A DNA stretch of 64,000 bases, taken from the NCBI GenBank assembly GCA_017848795.1, contig JAFIHG010000030.1, forward strand, positions 1 to 64,000, written 5' to 3'. The number at the start of each line of letters is the position of its first letter. The stretch's first letter is position 1. The translations under genes and the position numbers were made by a program. Positions 46,153 to 55,428 of the stretch are shown one piece after another. A model generated the notes under the pieces. The model was given only the letters and a program-made list of their open reading frames with translations, was not told the origin of the DNA and ran no database searches. Source of the DNA: Candidatus Nanopelagicales bacterium. Lineage in GTDB: Bacteria; Actinomycetota; Actinomycetes; S36-B12; CAIYMF01.

Positions 46153-47031
46153 TCATGGTCGGTCTGGGTCGGGTACCGCCTCCTCGACAGGCGTGTTGCG
46201 GGGGTCGACGACAGGTTCCCGGCCCGGCCGCATCCGGTGGGAGAGCACAAGATAGACCAACGCGCCGAGCCCGACGATCGCGGCCGTGAACACGTTCAGG
46301 CGGATGCCGAAGAAGTGGTGCGCCTCGTCGATCCGCAGGCTCTCCACGATCGCCCGCACGATCGTGTAGAGGAGCACGTACAGGGCGAAGACCCGCCCGT
46401 GCCCCATCCGCAAGCGGCGGTCGGCCCAGACGCAGACGATCGCGATGATCACCAGCCCGATCGACTCGTACAGGAACGTCGGCTGGAAGGTCGCGTACTG
46501 CTCGTACCCGACCGGGCGGTGCGCGGGGTCGATCTCGAGCGCCCACGGCACCGTCGTCGGGGCGCCGAACAGCTCCTGGTTGAACCAGTTGCCCCAGCGT
46601 CCGAGCGCCTGCGCGATCGCGATGCCGGGTGCGACCGCGTCCGCCAGCGGCGGCAGTGGGATCCCGAGGCGGCGGCAGGCGATCCAGGCACCGACCGCGC
46701 CGAGCGCGATCGCCCCCCAGATCCCGAGGCCGCCGTCCCAGATCCGCAGCGCGGCCAGGAAGCCCTTGCCGTCCGCGCCGAAGTAGATCTGCCAGTCGGT
46801 CGCCACGTGGTAGAGCCGGCCCCCGATGATGCCCAGCGGGACGGCGATGAAGGCGATGTCGACGATCGTCCCCGGTGAGCCACCCCGCGCCCGGTAGCGC
46901 CGGTCCCCCCACCAGATCGCGACGATGATCCCCGCGACGATGCACAGCGCGTACGCCCGTACCGGGACCGGCCCGAGGTACCAGACACCTTCCGGCGGGC
47001 TCGGGATGAACCCCAGCAGGTCCGTGGTCAC
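46153..47031 (-). CDS. lgt: prolipoprotein diacylglyceryl transferase
   Basis: 292 aa with about seven membrane helices and the Lgt signature ALGRWGNWFNQELFG. GTG 47031 start. It attaches diacylglycerol from phosphatidylglycerol to the lipobox Cys of prelipoproteins. Two lipoproteins are predicted in this window: the one at 581-1159 and the SCO1-like protein just upstream in this same gene run. Confidence 0.96.
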   Translation of the reverse strand: MTTDLLGFIPSPPEGVWYLGPVPVRAYALCIVAGIIVAIWWGDRRYRARGGSPGTIVDIAFIAVPLGIIGGRLYHVATDWQIYFGADGKGFLAALRIWDGGLGIWGAIALGAVGAWIACRRLGIPLPPLADAVAPGIAIAQALGRWGNWFNQELFGAPTTVPWALEIDPAHRPVGYEQYATFQPTFLYESIGLVIIAIVCVWADRRLRMGHGRVFALYVLLYTIVRAIVESLRIDEAHHFFGIRLNVFTAAIVGLGALVYLVLSHRMRPGREPVVDPRNTPVEEAVPDPDRP

Positions 47032-47045
47032 CGGCTACTTCGCTC

Positions 47046-47849
47046 TCAGGAACCGGCGGCGAAGTCCTGGATGGCCTGCTCGAGCTTGCTCTGGTCGGCG
47101 AGCGTCGCGGTGGGCACCTCCTGCTTGCGGTCGCCCATCACGAGGAACCCGGCCGGTGTGCCCGGCACGGCGTCGTCCTGGAACTGCTGGTAGGAGTTCG
47201 CGACCCAGCCGGCGTAGGTGTTGTCCGCCACGCACTTCTCGAACGTGGTGTACGCGTCACCGGTGATGCCGGAGTCCTTGCCGAACTGGAGCAGCTGCGC
47301 GTCGGTGTAGCCGGTGCCCTCCTGCGCGGGCTGGTTCGCGAACACGGTGGTGTGGTACTCGTGCGCCTTGCCGGCGTCGATCGCGCAACCCCAGGCTGCC
47401 GCGGCGCGCGCGGACGCGTCGTTGTTCAGGTTCTGGTCGAGGAAGGTCGTCGGGCGCCAGAGCAGCCGGATCTTGCCCTCCTCGGCGAGCTTGGTGATGC
47501 CGCTGCCGTTGGCGTCCTCGAGCTGCTTGCAGGCCGGGCACTGGAAGTCCTCCCACAGCTGCAGCTGGGGCACCGCGTCGGTGCCGGTGCCGAACGGCAC
47601 GCCGTACGTGGGTCCCGACACGCCGGCCGGCAGCGCCGCGTCCGGGTTCGGACCGACCGCGGAGGAGGACCCGCCGTCGCGCTTGGCGAACCACACGCCA
47701 CCGAAGATCAGCCCGATCAGCACGACGACGATCACCGCGCCGAGCGCCCGGTTGCGGTTGTCGCGCCGCCGCGCCTCCGCCTCGGCCTTGGCGCGTGCCT
47801 GGGCGGCGCGCTCCCGGGTCGTCTTCTGCGATTGCTTGTTGCCGCTCAT
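47046..47849 (-). CDS. membrane-anchored DsbA-like thiol-disulfide protein
   Basis: 267 aa. A basic, charged N-terminus (SQKTTRERAAQARAKAEAE) precedes one membrane helix at about residues 36-55, so the thioredoxin fold faces outside. The active site is EDFQCPACKQL (CPAC) and the cis-proline loop is VPGTPAGFLV. It probably oxidises or isomerises disulfides in exported proteins. ATG 47849 overlaps the MauE/DoxX stop by 1 bp; lgt follows 14 bp later. It resembles actinobacterial DsbA-domain proteins near SCO1/MauE. Confidence 0.9.
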   Translation of the reverse strand: MSGNKQSQKTTRERAAQARAKAEAEARRRDNRNRALGAVIVVVLIGLIFGGVWFAKRDGGSSSAVGPNPDAALPAGVSGPTYGVPFGTGTDAVPQLQLWEDFQCPACKQLEDANGSGITKLAEEGKIRLLWRPTTFLDQNLNNDASARAAAAWGCAIDAGKAHEYHTTVFANQPAQEGTGYTDAQLLQFGKDSGITGDAYTTFEKCVADNTYAGWVANSYQQFQDDAVPGTPAGFLVMGDRKQEVPTATLADQSKLEQAIQDFAAGS

Positions 47850-48412
47850 CAGGCGGTCGTCCCTTCGGTGGTGACGGAGGTGGCGCCGTCGTCGGAGTCC
47901 GGATCGTCGTCAGGGCCGTCGTCGTACACCTCGCCCGGCCGGCCCGGACCGTCGAGGGAGAACTTGGTGCGCGGCCACCTCACCAGCCAGAGGGCCATCG
48001 CCGTGAACAGCACGTCGCGCAGGATCTCGCTGGTGTAGCGCCAGGTCTTGCCCTCCTCGGAGATGTCACCGCCACCGCCGAAGCACCCGCAGTCGATGGA
48101 GTAGCCGCGGATCCACACGCTGGAGATGCCGACGATGAACCCGACCATCAGCAGCGCGGTGGCCAGGGCCGCCCAGCGGGTGAACAGTCCCACGAGCAGC
48201 AGGATCGCGAGCACGACCTCGACGCCGGGCAGCGCCCAGCCGAGGAAGTCGACCCAGGACGGGGGGAACACCCGGTAGGCGATGATCGCGTCCCGGGCGC
48301 CGTTCGGCTCGACGAGCTTGACCGCTCCGGCCCAGCCGAGGACGCCCGCCAGCGCGATGCGCAGGACAAGCCCGATCCACGCTCGTACGCTGCTACGCAC
48401 CACGCTGCTCAC
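47849..48412 (-). CDS. MauE/DoxX-like membrane redox protein
   Basis: 187 aa from GTG 48412. About four membrane helices, with the conserved DCGCFGGGG at the outer face of the last loop and an acidic C-terminal tail. MauE/DoxX proteins are thought to support disulfide or electron-carrier maturation. The downstream 1-bp overlap with the DsbA-like gene suggests the two form a thiol-redox pair, MauE in the role of the oxidase. No functional test is implied by sequence alone. Confidence 0.88.
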   Translation of the reverse strand: MSSVVRSSVRAWIGLVLRIALAGVLGWAGAVKLVEPNGARDAIIAYRVFPPSWVDFLGWALPGVEVVLAILLLVGLFTRWAALATALLMVGFIVGISSVWIRGYSIDCGCFGGGGDISEEGKTWRYTSEILRDVLFTAMALWLVRWPRTKFSLDGPGRPGEVYDDGPDDDPDSDDGATSVTTEGTTA

Positions 48413-48426
48413 CCGGGGATTCTCTC

Positions 48427-49098
48427 TTACCGACCCTGCGCCAGCGTCGCAAGGTCGGCCCGGATGTCGCCGACCGGTGTGCCCGGCAGCCAGATGACCG
48501 GTGCGGTGCCGTCCGGGCCGAAGCCGATCAGCTGGGCGCCGTGCCCGACCTCGTACCCGCCGCCCTTGTCGCTCTCCTTGCCGGTCAGCGCGATGCCGAG
48601 GCTCTCGGCGGCCTCCTCCACGTCCTCGAGGTCGTCGTTGCGCAGCCCGACGTACGGGTTGGGCAGTGTCTTGTCGAAGCCGTCGAGGAAGGTGCGCAGC
48701 GTCTGGGCATCGTCGCGCTTCGGGTCGACGGTGGCAACAACGACCGCGGTCTGCTCCTGCACCTGCGGGTCGGAGGCGCGGATCGCCTGGGTCAGGTCGG
48801 CGAGCTGGGTCGGGCAGACGTCCGGGCAGTGGGTGTAGGCGAAGAACACCACCGTGACCGGCTTCGGCAGCCCGCCCGCGGGCCAGGAGACCTTCGCCCC
48901 CGACGTGTCGGTCCAGGTCGCCTTCGGCAGCCGGTACGGCTGGTCGATCGGGGTGCCGCGGAACGGCGAAGCCTTCGCGCCGATCGAGTGCACGGTCGCG
49001 TAACCCGGGTCCTCCGCGGGTGCCGCGCACGCGGCGGCGCCGAGCCCGCCGGCCGCGAGCAGGACCAGCCCGAGCAGCGCGCGCAGGGATCGCCTCAC
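48427..49098 (-). CDS. SCO1/SenC-like copper lipoprotein
   Basis: 223 aa from GTG 49098. A lipoprotein signal ends GLGAAAC, so the mature protein is membrane-tethered outside. The copper ligands are CPDVC in YTHCPDVCPTQL plus His in EVGHGAQLIGFG. SCO1 delivers copper or reduces the CuA site of cytochrome c oxidase. It leads the run SCO1, MauE, DsbA, Lgt; the ribosome site is weak. Confidence 0.92.
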   Translation of the reverse strand: MRRSLRALLGLVLLAAGGLGAAACAAPAEDPGYATVHSIGAKASPFRGTPIDQPYRLPKATWTDTSGAKVSWPAGGLPKPVTVVFFAYTHCPDVCPTQLADLTQAIRASDPQVQEQTAVVVATVDPKRDDAQTLRTFLDGFDKTLPNPYVGLRNDDLEDVEEAAESLGIALTGKESDKGGGYEVGHGAQLIGFGPDGTAPVIWLPGTPVGDIRADLATLAQGR

Positions 49099-49229
49099 GC
49101 CCGGGCAAACGTCGGCAGGCCGCGGACGGTTCCCGTTGTCACCCACGTCACTGTCCACGTGGTCGACTACGGCGCTCGGACCGGGGCATAACCCGCCACC
49201 AGGACAGTGACGCCGGGAAGGTGCAGGGG

Positions 49230-50027
49230 TCACGACCGGCGTACGCCCGCGGCCAGCTCCGCGGCGAGCTCCCGTACGGCGGCGACGCCCGCAGCCGGAT
49301 CGGGCGCGCCCAGCAACCGGCGTACGAACGCCGAGCCCACGATCACCCCGTCGGCGTAACCGGCGACGGCTGCGGCCTGGGCGGCGTCGGAGACGCCGAG
49401 ACCGACAGCGACCGGCAGGTCGGTGACGGCCCGGGTGCGGGCAACCAGGTCCGGGGCGCCGGCCGACACCTGCGCGCGTACGCCCGTCACGCCCATCACC
49501 GAGGCCGCGTAGACGAAGCCGGTCGTGGCCGCGGTGACGGTGGCGAGCCGCGTGGGGGTGGAGCTGAGGGCGACGAGGAAGACCCGGTCGACGCCGTGCG
49601 CGTCGGTCGCGGCGATCCACTCCCCCGCCTCCTCCGGGGTCAGGTCCGGGGTGATCACCCCGGAGCCGCCGCGGGCGGCGAGGTCGCGGGCGAACGCGTC
49701 GGGGCCGTACTGCTCGATCGGGTTCCAGTAGCTCATGACGAGCGTCGGCGCGCCGGTCGCCGCGACCGCCTCGACGGTGCGCAACACGTCGGGCATCGTC
49801 ACGCCCGCGGCGAGGGCCGCCCCGGCGGCTTCCTGGATCGCCGTACCGTCCATGACCGGGTCGGAGTACGGCACGCCGACCTCGACGACGTCGACTCCCG
49901 CCGCGACCATCGCGGTGAACGCCGCGATCGCGCCGTCGACGCTCGGGTAGCCCGCCGGCAGGTACGCGACGAGCACCGCCCGGTCCTCGGCCCGCGCCCG
50001 CGCGAACACTTCCCGCAGCCCGCTCAC
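49230..50027 (-). CDS. trpA: tryptophan synthase alpha subunit
   Basis: 265 aa. GTG 50027 has GGGAG upstream. Catalytic residues lie in VVEVGVPYSDPVMDG (Glu and Asp) and the loop TGVRAQVSAGAPDLV; the phosphate site is VGLGVSDAAQAAAV. It cleaves indole-3-glycerol phosphate to indole. Unusually, 282 bp of repeats part it from trpB, where overlap or near-contact is the rule. Confidence 0.96.
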   Translation of the reverse strand: MSGLREVFARARAEDRAVLVAYLPAGYPSVDGAIAAFTAMVAAGVDVVEVGVPYSDPVMDGTAIQEAAGAALAAGVTMPDVLRTVEAVAATGAPTLVMSYWNPIEQYGPDAFARDLAARGGSGVITPDLTPEEAGEWIAATDAHGVDRVFLVALSSTPTRLATVTAATTGFVYAASVMGVTGVRAQVSAGAPDLVARTRAVTDLPVAVGLGVSDAAQAAAVAGYADGVIVGSAFVRRLLGAPDPAAGVAAVRELAAELAAGVRRS

Positions 50028-50047
50028 TCCGCTCCCCCGCCTTCCAA

Positions 50048-50113
50048 GATCGCCCCAAAGGGGCGATCAGCGGAGCTGAACTCGACGAAACGACCCGAAC
50101 TGGTGATCTCGGC
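50048..50113 (+). repeat. half copy of the MITE-like element with hairpin
   Basis: The perfect hairpin GATCGCCCC-AAA-GGGGCGATC occupies 50048-50068. The stretch from 50053 to 50113 then aligns along its length with the right arm of the 38431-38571 element read on its minus strand: both share CCCCAAAGGGGCGATCAGCG, a later CGACCCGA and GATCT-CGGC. It lies 20 bp upstream of trpA and could work as a hairpin within the trp mRNA. Confidence 0.55.
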
Positions 50114-50143
50114 ACTGCACGCGACCGACTCGCTCACCCCACG

Positions 50144-50301
50144 GTTGATCATGACATCCCGCGTTCTCGGGTCGGTTGATCATGATGTCGTGCGCCCCAA
50201 CAGCCGTTTCGGACCCACGACGTCATGATCAACGGGGAGTAGACCCACGATGTCATGATCAACGGGGAAGAGACCCACGATGTCATGATCAACGGGGAGG
50301 G
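50144..50301. repeat. three 30-bp tandem repeats plus two inverted copies
   Basis: Direct 30-bp units lie at 50212-50241, 50242-50271 and 50272-50301, each beginning GACCCACGA and containing GTCATGATCAACGGGGA. The core also appears inverted as GTTGATCATGACATC (50144-50158) and GTTGATCATGATGTC (50175-50189). Inverted and direct copies can pair in several registers. The whole gap between trpB and trpA (50028-50309) consists of this plus the half MITE; no gene was found. Confidence 0.75.
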
Positions 50302-50309
50302 GTGCGGGG

Positions 50310-51590
50310 TCATGCGGTGTCCGGACTCTCGAGGTCGGGGCTGTCGGGGTCGGGGCTGTCGGTGGCGGGACTGTCGGTGGCGGGACTGTCGGTGGCGAGG
50401 CCGAACCACTGCGCCGCGGTCGCCACGTCCTTGTCGCCGCGGCCCGACAGGCTCACCAGCACCAGCCCGTCCGGGCCGAGCTCACGGCCCAGGCGCAGCG
50501 CACCGGCGAGCGCGTGGGCGCTCTCGATCGCCGGGATGATCCCCTCGGTACGGCACAGCAGCTCGAAGGCCGCCATCGCCTCCGCGTCGTCGACCGGCTC
50601 GTAGCTGGCCCGGCCGGTGTCGTGCAGCAGCGCATGCTCGGGCCCGACCCCCGGGTAGTCCAGCCCGGCGCTGACCGAGTGGCTGGGCCGGGTCTGGCCG
50701 TACTCGTCCTGCAGCACGTAGGTACGGGCTCCGTGCAGTACGCCCGGGCGCCCGCCGGAGAACCGCGCGGCGTGCTTGCCCGACGCGATGCCGAGCCCGC
50801 CCGCCTCGTACCCGTGCAGGCGTACCGACGCGTCGGCGAGGAACCCGGAGAACAGCCCGATCGCGTTACTGCCGCCGCCGACACAGGCCGCGACGGCGTC
50901 GGGCAACCGGCCGGCGAGCTCGAGGACCTGGGCGCGCGCCTCGCGACCGACGACCTCCTGGAAGTGGCGCACCAGCTCGGGGAACGGCGCCGGCCCGGTC
51001 ACCGTGCCCAGGACATAGTGGGTGCTGTCCACCGAGGCCACCCAGTCGCGCATCGCCTCGTTGATCGCGTCCTTGAGGGTCTGCGAGCCGTGCTCGACCG
51101 CGACGACCTCGGCGCCGAGCAGGCGCATCCGGGCGACGTTCAGCGCCTGCCGGCGGGTGTCCTCGCGACCCATGTACACCGTGCAGGACAGCCCGAACAG
51201 CGCGGCGGCGGTGGCCGTCGCGACACCGTGCTGGCCGGCCCCGGTCTCGGCGATCACGCGCGTCTTGCCCATGCGGCGGGTGAGCAGCGCCTGGCCCAGC
51301 ACATTGTTGATCTTGTGGGAGCCGGTGTGGTTGAGGTCCTCGCGCTTGAGCAGCACACGCGCCCCGCCGGCGTGCTCGGCGAAACGCCGTACCTCCGTCA
51401 GCGGGCTGGGTCGCCCGGTGTAGTGCGCGTGCAGGTCGGCGAGCTCGGCGGCGAACCCCGGGTCGGCCAGCGCCGCCCGGTACGCCGCGTCGAGCTGGTC
51501 GAGGGCAGCGGTCAGCGCCTCGGGGACGAACCGCCCGCCGTACCGGCCCCAGTGGCCGGAGGCATCGACCCCGGCGTGCTCCACCCCCAC
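50310..51590 (-). CDS. trpB: tryptophan synthase beta subunit with repeat tail
   Basis: 426 aa from GTG 51590, two bases after the trpC stop. PLP lysine in HTGSHKINN, ammonia/indole tunnel [12 protein letters not shown], and cofactor loop [10 protein letters not shown] are conserved. The normal fold ends near AAQWFGLA; about 28 extra residues follow as a five-residue repeat ([10 protein letters not shown], then DPDSP and DLESP). The tail is absent from typical TrpB and comes from a 15-bp DNA repeat, so it is probably a recent slippage product with little effect. Confidence 0.95.
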   Translation of the reverse strand: MGVEHAGVDASGHWGRYGGRFVPEALTAALDQLDAAYRAALADPGFAAELADLHAHYTGRPSPLTEVRRFAEHAGGARVLLKREDLNHTGSHKINNVLGQALLTRRMGKTRVIAETGAGQHGVATATAAALFGLSCTVYMGREDTRRQALNVARMRLLGAEVVAVEHGSQTLKDAINEAMRDWVASVDSTHYVLGTVTGPAPFPELVRHFQEVVGREARAQVLELAGRLPDAVAACVGGGSNAIGLFSGFLADASVRLHGYEAGGLGIASGKHAARFSGGRPGVLHGARTYVLQDEYGQTRPSHSVSAGLDYPGVGPEHALLHDTGRASYEPVDDAEAMAAFELLCRTEGIIPAIESAHALAGALRLGRELGPDGLVLVSLSGRGDKDVATAAQWFGLATDSPATDSPATDSPDPDSPDLESPDTA

Positions 51591-51592
51591 GC

Positions 51593-52402
51593 TCAGCCCC
51601 GCTGGTGGGCCGCTGACGGGTGCGCCCCGGCGGCGACCAGGTCGTGCACCGCGATGCGGGGGTCTTGCCCGCGCACCAGGCTCTCGCCCACCAGCACCGC
51701 ATCGGCGCCGTCGTGGGCGTACGCGAGCAGGTCGTGCGGTCCGCGCACGCCGGACTCCGCGATCCGGACCACGTCGTCGGGGATGAGCGGTGCGAGCTGG
51801 CCGAACACGCCGCGGTCGACAGTGAGGGTCTTGAGGTTGCGCGCGTTCACGCCGATCACCCGGGCGCCGGCGTCGACGGCGCGCGCCACCTCGTCGGCCT
51901 CGTGCACCTCGACGATCGCGGTCATGCCCAGGCTGGCGGTCCGCTCGACGAGGCTGACGAGGGCGTTCTGCTCGAGCGCGGCGACGATCAGCAGCGCGAC
52001 GTCGGCACCGCACGCGCGCGCCTCCCAGAGCTGGTAGCTGCTGACGATGAAGTCCTTGCGCAGCACCGGGATGTCGACCGCGGCGCGTACGGCGGCCAGG
52101 TCGGCGAGCGACCCGCCGAAGCGCCGCTGCTCGGTCAGCACGCTGATGCAGTGGGCGCCGCCGGCCTGGTAGTCGGCGGCCAGCGCGGCCGGGTCGTCGA
52201 TCGGAGCGAGACTGCCCGCGCTCGGGCTGGCGCGCTTCACCTCGGCGATCACCGCGATCCCGGGTTGGCGCAGCACCGTCTCGAACGCCAGCGCCGGGTC
52301 GCGGCGCGCGGCACGCGCCTTGAGCTCGTCCAGCGGGACCCTCGCCTGGCGCTCCGCGAGATCGGCGCGTACGCCTTCGAGGATGTCGTCCAGGACCGTC
52401 AC
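51593..52402 (-). CDS. trpC: indole-3-glycerol phosphate synthase
   Basis: 269 aa. Catalytic motif [12 protein letters not shown], plus [16 protein letters not shown] and [13 protein letters not shown] 52402 sits six bases after TAGGCT, so the trpCBA mRNA is predicted leaderless, which leaves no room for an attenuator. No trpF is nearby; its substrate should come from the dual HisA/TrpF isomerase encoded at 59.1 kb. Confidence 0.96.
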   Translation of the reverse strand: MTVLDDILEGVRADLAERQARVPLDELKARAARRDPALAFETVLRQPGIAVIAEVKRASPSAGSLAPIDDPAALAADYQAGGAHCISVLTEQRRFGGSLADLAAVRAAVDIPVLRKDFIVSSYQLWEARACGADVALLIVAALEQNALVSLVERTASLGMTAIVEVHEADEVARAVDAGARVIGVNARNLKTLTVDRGVFGQLAPLIPDDVVRIAESGVRGPHDLLAYAHDGADAVLVGESLVRGQDPRIAVHDLVAAGAHPSAAHQRG

Positions 52403-52408
52403 GCGGCG

Positions 52409-52414
52409 AGCCTA
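52409..52414 (-). promoter_or_regulatory. leaderless -10 of trpC
   Basis: TAGGCT on the minus strand, then CGCCGC (six bases), then the GTG start of trpC. This spacing puts the transcription start at the start codon. Confidence 0.55.
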
Positions 52415-52461
52415 GCCCCGCGCGGAAGGCGCACCGTCGCAGGGCGTTCGCGGGCGGACGG

Positions 52462-52953
52462 TCAGCCGATACCGGAACGCAGGAACGGCACGCCGGGCAG
52501 GTTGCGCACGACGGTGAAGACGGCCAGCAGCACCAGCAGCGCGTAGGGTCCCCACTTCGCGAGCCGGCGCCCGGCGAGCACCCGCCGTCCGGTACGGATG
52601 CGCACGACCCAGAGCGCCCAGGTGAGCACCGCGAGCGGGAGCAGCACCACGACGGCGAGCAGGTTCTGGTCCAGCGCGGTGCGCAGCTGCCCGTGGCAGA
52701 GCGCGTGCACCGCCCGCAGGCCTCCGCATCCCGGGCAATCCAGGCCGGTCAGCGCCTTGGACGGGCAGAGCGGGTAGTGCCCGCCCTCGTTCGGGTCGAC
52801 CAGTGCGACGTACGCGGTCGCGGCGAGCGCGCCGCCCGCAACGAGCGCCGGGCCGAGGTACGGCCACGCGGCGAGCCGGCGGGTCAGCGAGCGCGCAGCG
52901 GGCGGGGAAGCGGCGCCCACATCGGTGTCCGCCTCGACCTGCCGGGTCGTCAT
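52462..52953 (-). CDS. DUF2752 membrane protein
   Basis: 163 aa from ATG 52953. Two or three membrane helices surround the DUF2752 hallmark [19 protein letters not shown], which has the CxxCG-type pattern. The function is unknown. It lies between the trp-associated small membrane genes and trpC in an arrangement seen in many actinobacteria; a direct role in tryptophan synthesis is not shown. Confidence 0.88.
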   Translation of the reverse strand: MTTRQVEADTDVGAASPPAARSLTRRLAAWPYLGPALVAGGALAATAYVALVDPNEGGHYPLCPSKALTGLDCPGCGGLRAVHALCHGQLRTALDQNLLAVVVLLPLAVLTWALWVVRIRTGRRVLAGRRLAKWGPYALLVLLAVFTVVRNLPGVPFLRSGIG

Positions 52954-52976
52954 GCGCGCCCCGCTCCCTGCTCGGC

Positions 52977-53201
52977 CTACTTGACGTGCTCGGCCTGCTT
53001 GGCGCCGTAGCCCATCATGCCCATCGCCTTGCCGACGATGGCGCCGACGACGACCAGGCCGACGAAGCCGATCCAGAACAGCGGCCAGTTGCCGATGAGG
53101 ACCGCCACCGCGCCGATGACGACCCCGATCATCATGATGATCACCGCCGTCCAGGCCGCCGGTGACTGACCGTGGCTGTCGTGTGCCTGCTCGTCGCTCA
53201 T
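52977..53201 (-). CDS. small HGxxPAAW-motif membrane protein
   Basis: 74 aa from ATG 53201. It begins with a polar stretch ending SHGQSPAAW, the motif that names the family, followed by two membrane helices and a short C-terminal tail GYGAKQAEHVK. It overlaps the upstream gene stop by 4 bp (ATGA). Found in trp clusters of actinobacteria; role unknown. Confidence 0.88.
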   Translation of the reverse strand: MSDEQAHDSHGQSPAAWTAVIIMMIGVVIGAVAVLIGNWPLFWIGFVGLVVVGAIVGKAMGMMGYGAKQAEHVK

Positions 53202-53857
53202 GTTTCGCTCCCGCGTTCTGGCCGACCGTCGTGCGCCATTGTGCCCGACGGCTGCGGCGGGCCGTCGCCGCTCCCGGGCAGACCCGCCGCACCGGGCGCG
53301 TCCGGGGCGTCGGTCGGGTCCAGACCGGCGTCCAGCAGCTCCCACGCGCTACGTTCGCGGGCCGGCCCGCGGGTCCGTTCGTAGCGTCCCGCCATCCGCG
53401 GCCAGGACCCGCTGCGCCACGCCACGACCAGGCCGGCGAGCGCGGCGAGCACCCCGGCACCCGCGGCGAGCAGCCACCACGCCGACTCCGTGTAGCCGGC
53501 GTCCGGGCCGAGGGAGAGCCGGCCCGTGTCGAGCAGCGGCGGTGCCGCCTGCACCGCGGCCCACGCGACCGCCAGCCCGGCGAGCAGCGCCACGGCCCCC
53601 ACGACGCGCCGCAGCCACCCCCCGGTCGCCCAGACCGCGAGCGGTGCGACGAGCAGCAGCAGCGGCAGGTACCCCGCGCCGGGCGCGAGGTCGCGACCGG
53701 ACAGCGCACGCACCGTCGCCGGGAGCCCGGGGACCGCCTCGGTGACGGTGACCCACGACTGGCCGTACGCGACGAACCCGACAAGACCCGCCGCGGCGAG
53801 CAGCAGCAGCGTGGCGCGCTGCCCCGCCGACACGGTGCGCCCGCTCACACCGATCAC
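53198..53857 (-). CDS. Trp biosynthesis-associated membrane protein
   Basis: 219 aa from GTG 53857, in a GTGA overlap with trpE. Four membrane helices (starting LLLLAAAGLVGFVAYGQSW) and an Ala/Gly/Pro-rich cytoplasmic tail from about residue 160. It fits the small family found between trpE and trpC in actinobacteria, which has no known activity. Confidence 0.88.
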   Translation of the reverse strand: MIGVSGRTVSAGQRATLLLLAAAGLVGFVAYGQSWVTVTEAVPGLPATVRALSGRDLAPGAGYLPLLLLVAPLAVWATGGWLRRVVGAVALLAGLAVAWAAVQAAPPLLDTGRLSLGPDAGYTESAWWLLAAGAGVLAALAGLVVAWRSGSWPRMAGRYERTRGPARERSAWELLDAGLDPTDAPDAPGAAGLPGSGDGPPQPSGTMAHDGRPERGSET

Positions 53858-55428
53858 GGCTCCACGACGCGCAGCGTCGCCGCCACCGCGGCCGCGCGCA
53901 GCACCGCGGCCGCCTTGTGGCCGCACTCCTCGTGCTCGGTCTGCGGCACCGAGTCGGCGACCAGCCCGGCCCCGGCCTGTACGTGGATGACCCTGCCGGC
54001 GAGCAGTCCGGTGCGGATGGCGATCGCGGTGTCCAGGTCCCCGGCGAAGTCGAGGTAGCCGACGACCCCGCCGTACAGCCCGCGGCGCACCGGTTCCAGC
54101 TCGTCGATGAGTTCCATCGCGCGCGGCTTCGGCGCCCCGGACAGCGTGCCCGCGGGGAAGGTCGCGGTGAGCACGTCGTACGCGCTGCGGTCCGCGGCGA
54201 GCTCGCCGACCACGGTCGACACGATGTGCATGATGTGCGAGTAGCGCTCGACGGCCATGAACTGCACGACCTCGACCGACCCGGGCCGGCACACCCGCCC
54301 GAGGTCGTTGCGCCCCAGGTCCACGAGCATCACGTGCTCGGCGCGCTCCTTGTCGTCGCCGAGCAGCTCCTCGCCGAGCGCGGCGTCCTGCTCCGGGGTG
54401 GCGCCGCGGGGACGGGAGCCGGCGATCGGGTGCATCATCGCCCGCCCGGCCTCGACCTTGACCAGCGCCTCGGGTGAGGACCCGACGACGGCGAACGCCT
54501 CCCGCTCGCCCAGCTCACCGGCCGCGTCCAGCGGGGGGAAGCGGAACAGGTACATGTACGGGCTCGGGTTGCTCACCCGCAGCACCCGGTAGACGTCGAG
54601 CGCGTCTGCCGGGCAGGGCGCGCTGAACCGCTGGGAGAGCACGACCTGGAACGCGTCACCTGCGCGGATGTGGTCGCGTACGGCCTCGACGGCGGCGCAG
54701 TAGTCGTCCGGTGCGGTGCGGCTGGTGACCGGCGCGGTGGCGTCGGCGTCGTAGCTGGACACGGTCGAGGGCGTCGGCGCGGCGAGCGCCCGCTGCATCG
54801 CGTCGAGGCGGGCGACCGCGTCGACCCACGCCTCGTCGACGCGCTCGTCGGTGGCGTCGTAGTTCACCGCGTTGGCGATCAGCAGCACCGACCCGTCGTG
54901 GTGGTCGAGCACGGCCAGGTCGGTGGCCAGCAGCAGCGCGAGCTCGGGGACGCCCAGCTCGTCGGGGTTCTGGTCGGGCAGCCGCTCCAGGCGGCGCACC
55001 ACGTCGTAGCCGAGGTAGCCGACCAGGCCACCGGTCAGCGGCGGCAGCCCCGGCAGGCGTGGGGTGTGCAGGGCGGCGAGGGTGTCGCGCAGCGCGTGCA
55101 GCGGGTCACCGCCGAGCGGCAGCCCCACCGGCGGGTTGCCGAGCCAGTGCGCGCGCCCCTCGTGCTCGGTCAGCAGCGCGGCGGCGCGTACCCCGACGAA
55201 GGAGTAGCGCGACCAGGCCCGGCCGTGCTCGGCCGACTCGAGCAGGAAGGTCCCGGCGCGCTGCCCGGCGAGCTTGCGGTACAGCCCGACCGGCGTCTCG
55301 CCGTCGGCGAGCAGCCGGCGCACGACCGGGATCACCCGCCGGTCGGTGGCGAGCGCGCGGAAGGTCGCGAGGTCCGGGCTCGCCGCGGTGCCGAACCCGA
55401 CGTCGTACGGGGCGGCGGTCGTCGTCAC
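53854..55428 (-). CDS. trpE: anthranilate synthase component I
   Basis: 524 aa from GTG 55428, overlapping hisI by 4 bp; GGGAGGG lies upstream. Chorismate-binding signatures [24 protein letters not shown], and [10 protein letters not shown] are intact, as is the C-terminal [19 protein letters not shown]. The N-terminal region carries the LLES-type motif (FLLESAEHG) of tryptophan feedback sites. trpG and trpD are not in the window. Confidence 0.97.
   Translation of the reverse strand: MTTTAAPYDVGFGTAASPDLATFRALATDRRVIPVVRRLLADGETPVGLYRKLAGQRAGTFLLESAEHGRAWSRYSFVGVRAAALLTEHEGRAHWLGNPPVGLPLGGDPLHALRDTLAALHTPRLPGLPPLTGGLVGYLGYDVVRRLERLPDQNPDELGVPELALLLATDLAVLDHHDGSVLLIANAVNYDATDERVDEAWVDAVARLDAMQRALAAPTPSTVSSYDADATAPVTSRTAPDDYCAAVEAVRDHIRAGDAFQVVLSQRFSAPCPADALDVYRVLRVSNPSPYMYLFRFPPLDAAGELGEREAFAVVGSSPEALVKVEAGRAMMHPIAGSRPRGATPEQDAALGEELLGDDKERAEHVMLVDLGRNDLGRVCRPGSVEVVQFMAVERYSHIMHIVSTVVGELAADRSAYDVLTATFPAGTLSGAPKPRAMELIDELEPVRRGLYGGVVGYLDFAGDLDTAIAIRTGLLAGRVIHVQAGAGLVADSVPQTEHEECGHKAAAVLRAAAVAATLRVVEP

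Noticed and set aside
50212-50301. Possible CRISPR array
   Set aside because: Only three units in direct contact, with no spacers and no cas genes.
50149-50409. Minus-strand frame coding repeated SPLIMTSWV units
   Set aside because: It is just the 30-bp DNA repeat read in frame, running into trpB in another frame; no ribosome site or family.
52403-52461. Trp attenuator or T-box before trpC
   Set aside because: The -10 lies six bases from the start codon, leaving no leader, and no Trp-rich peptide was seen.
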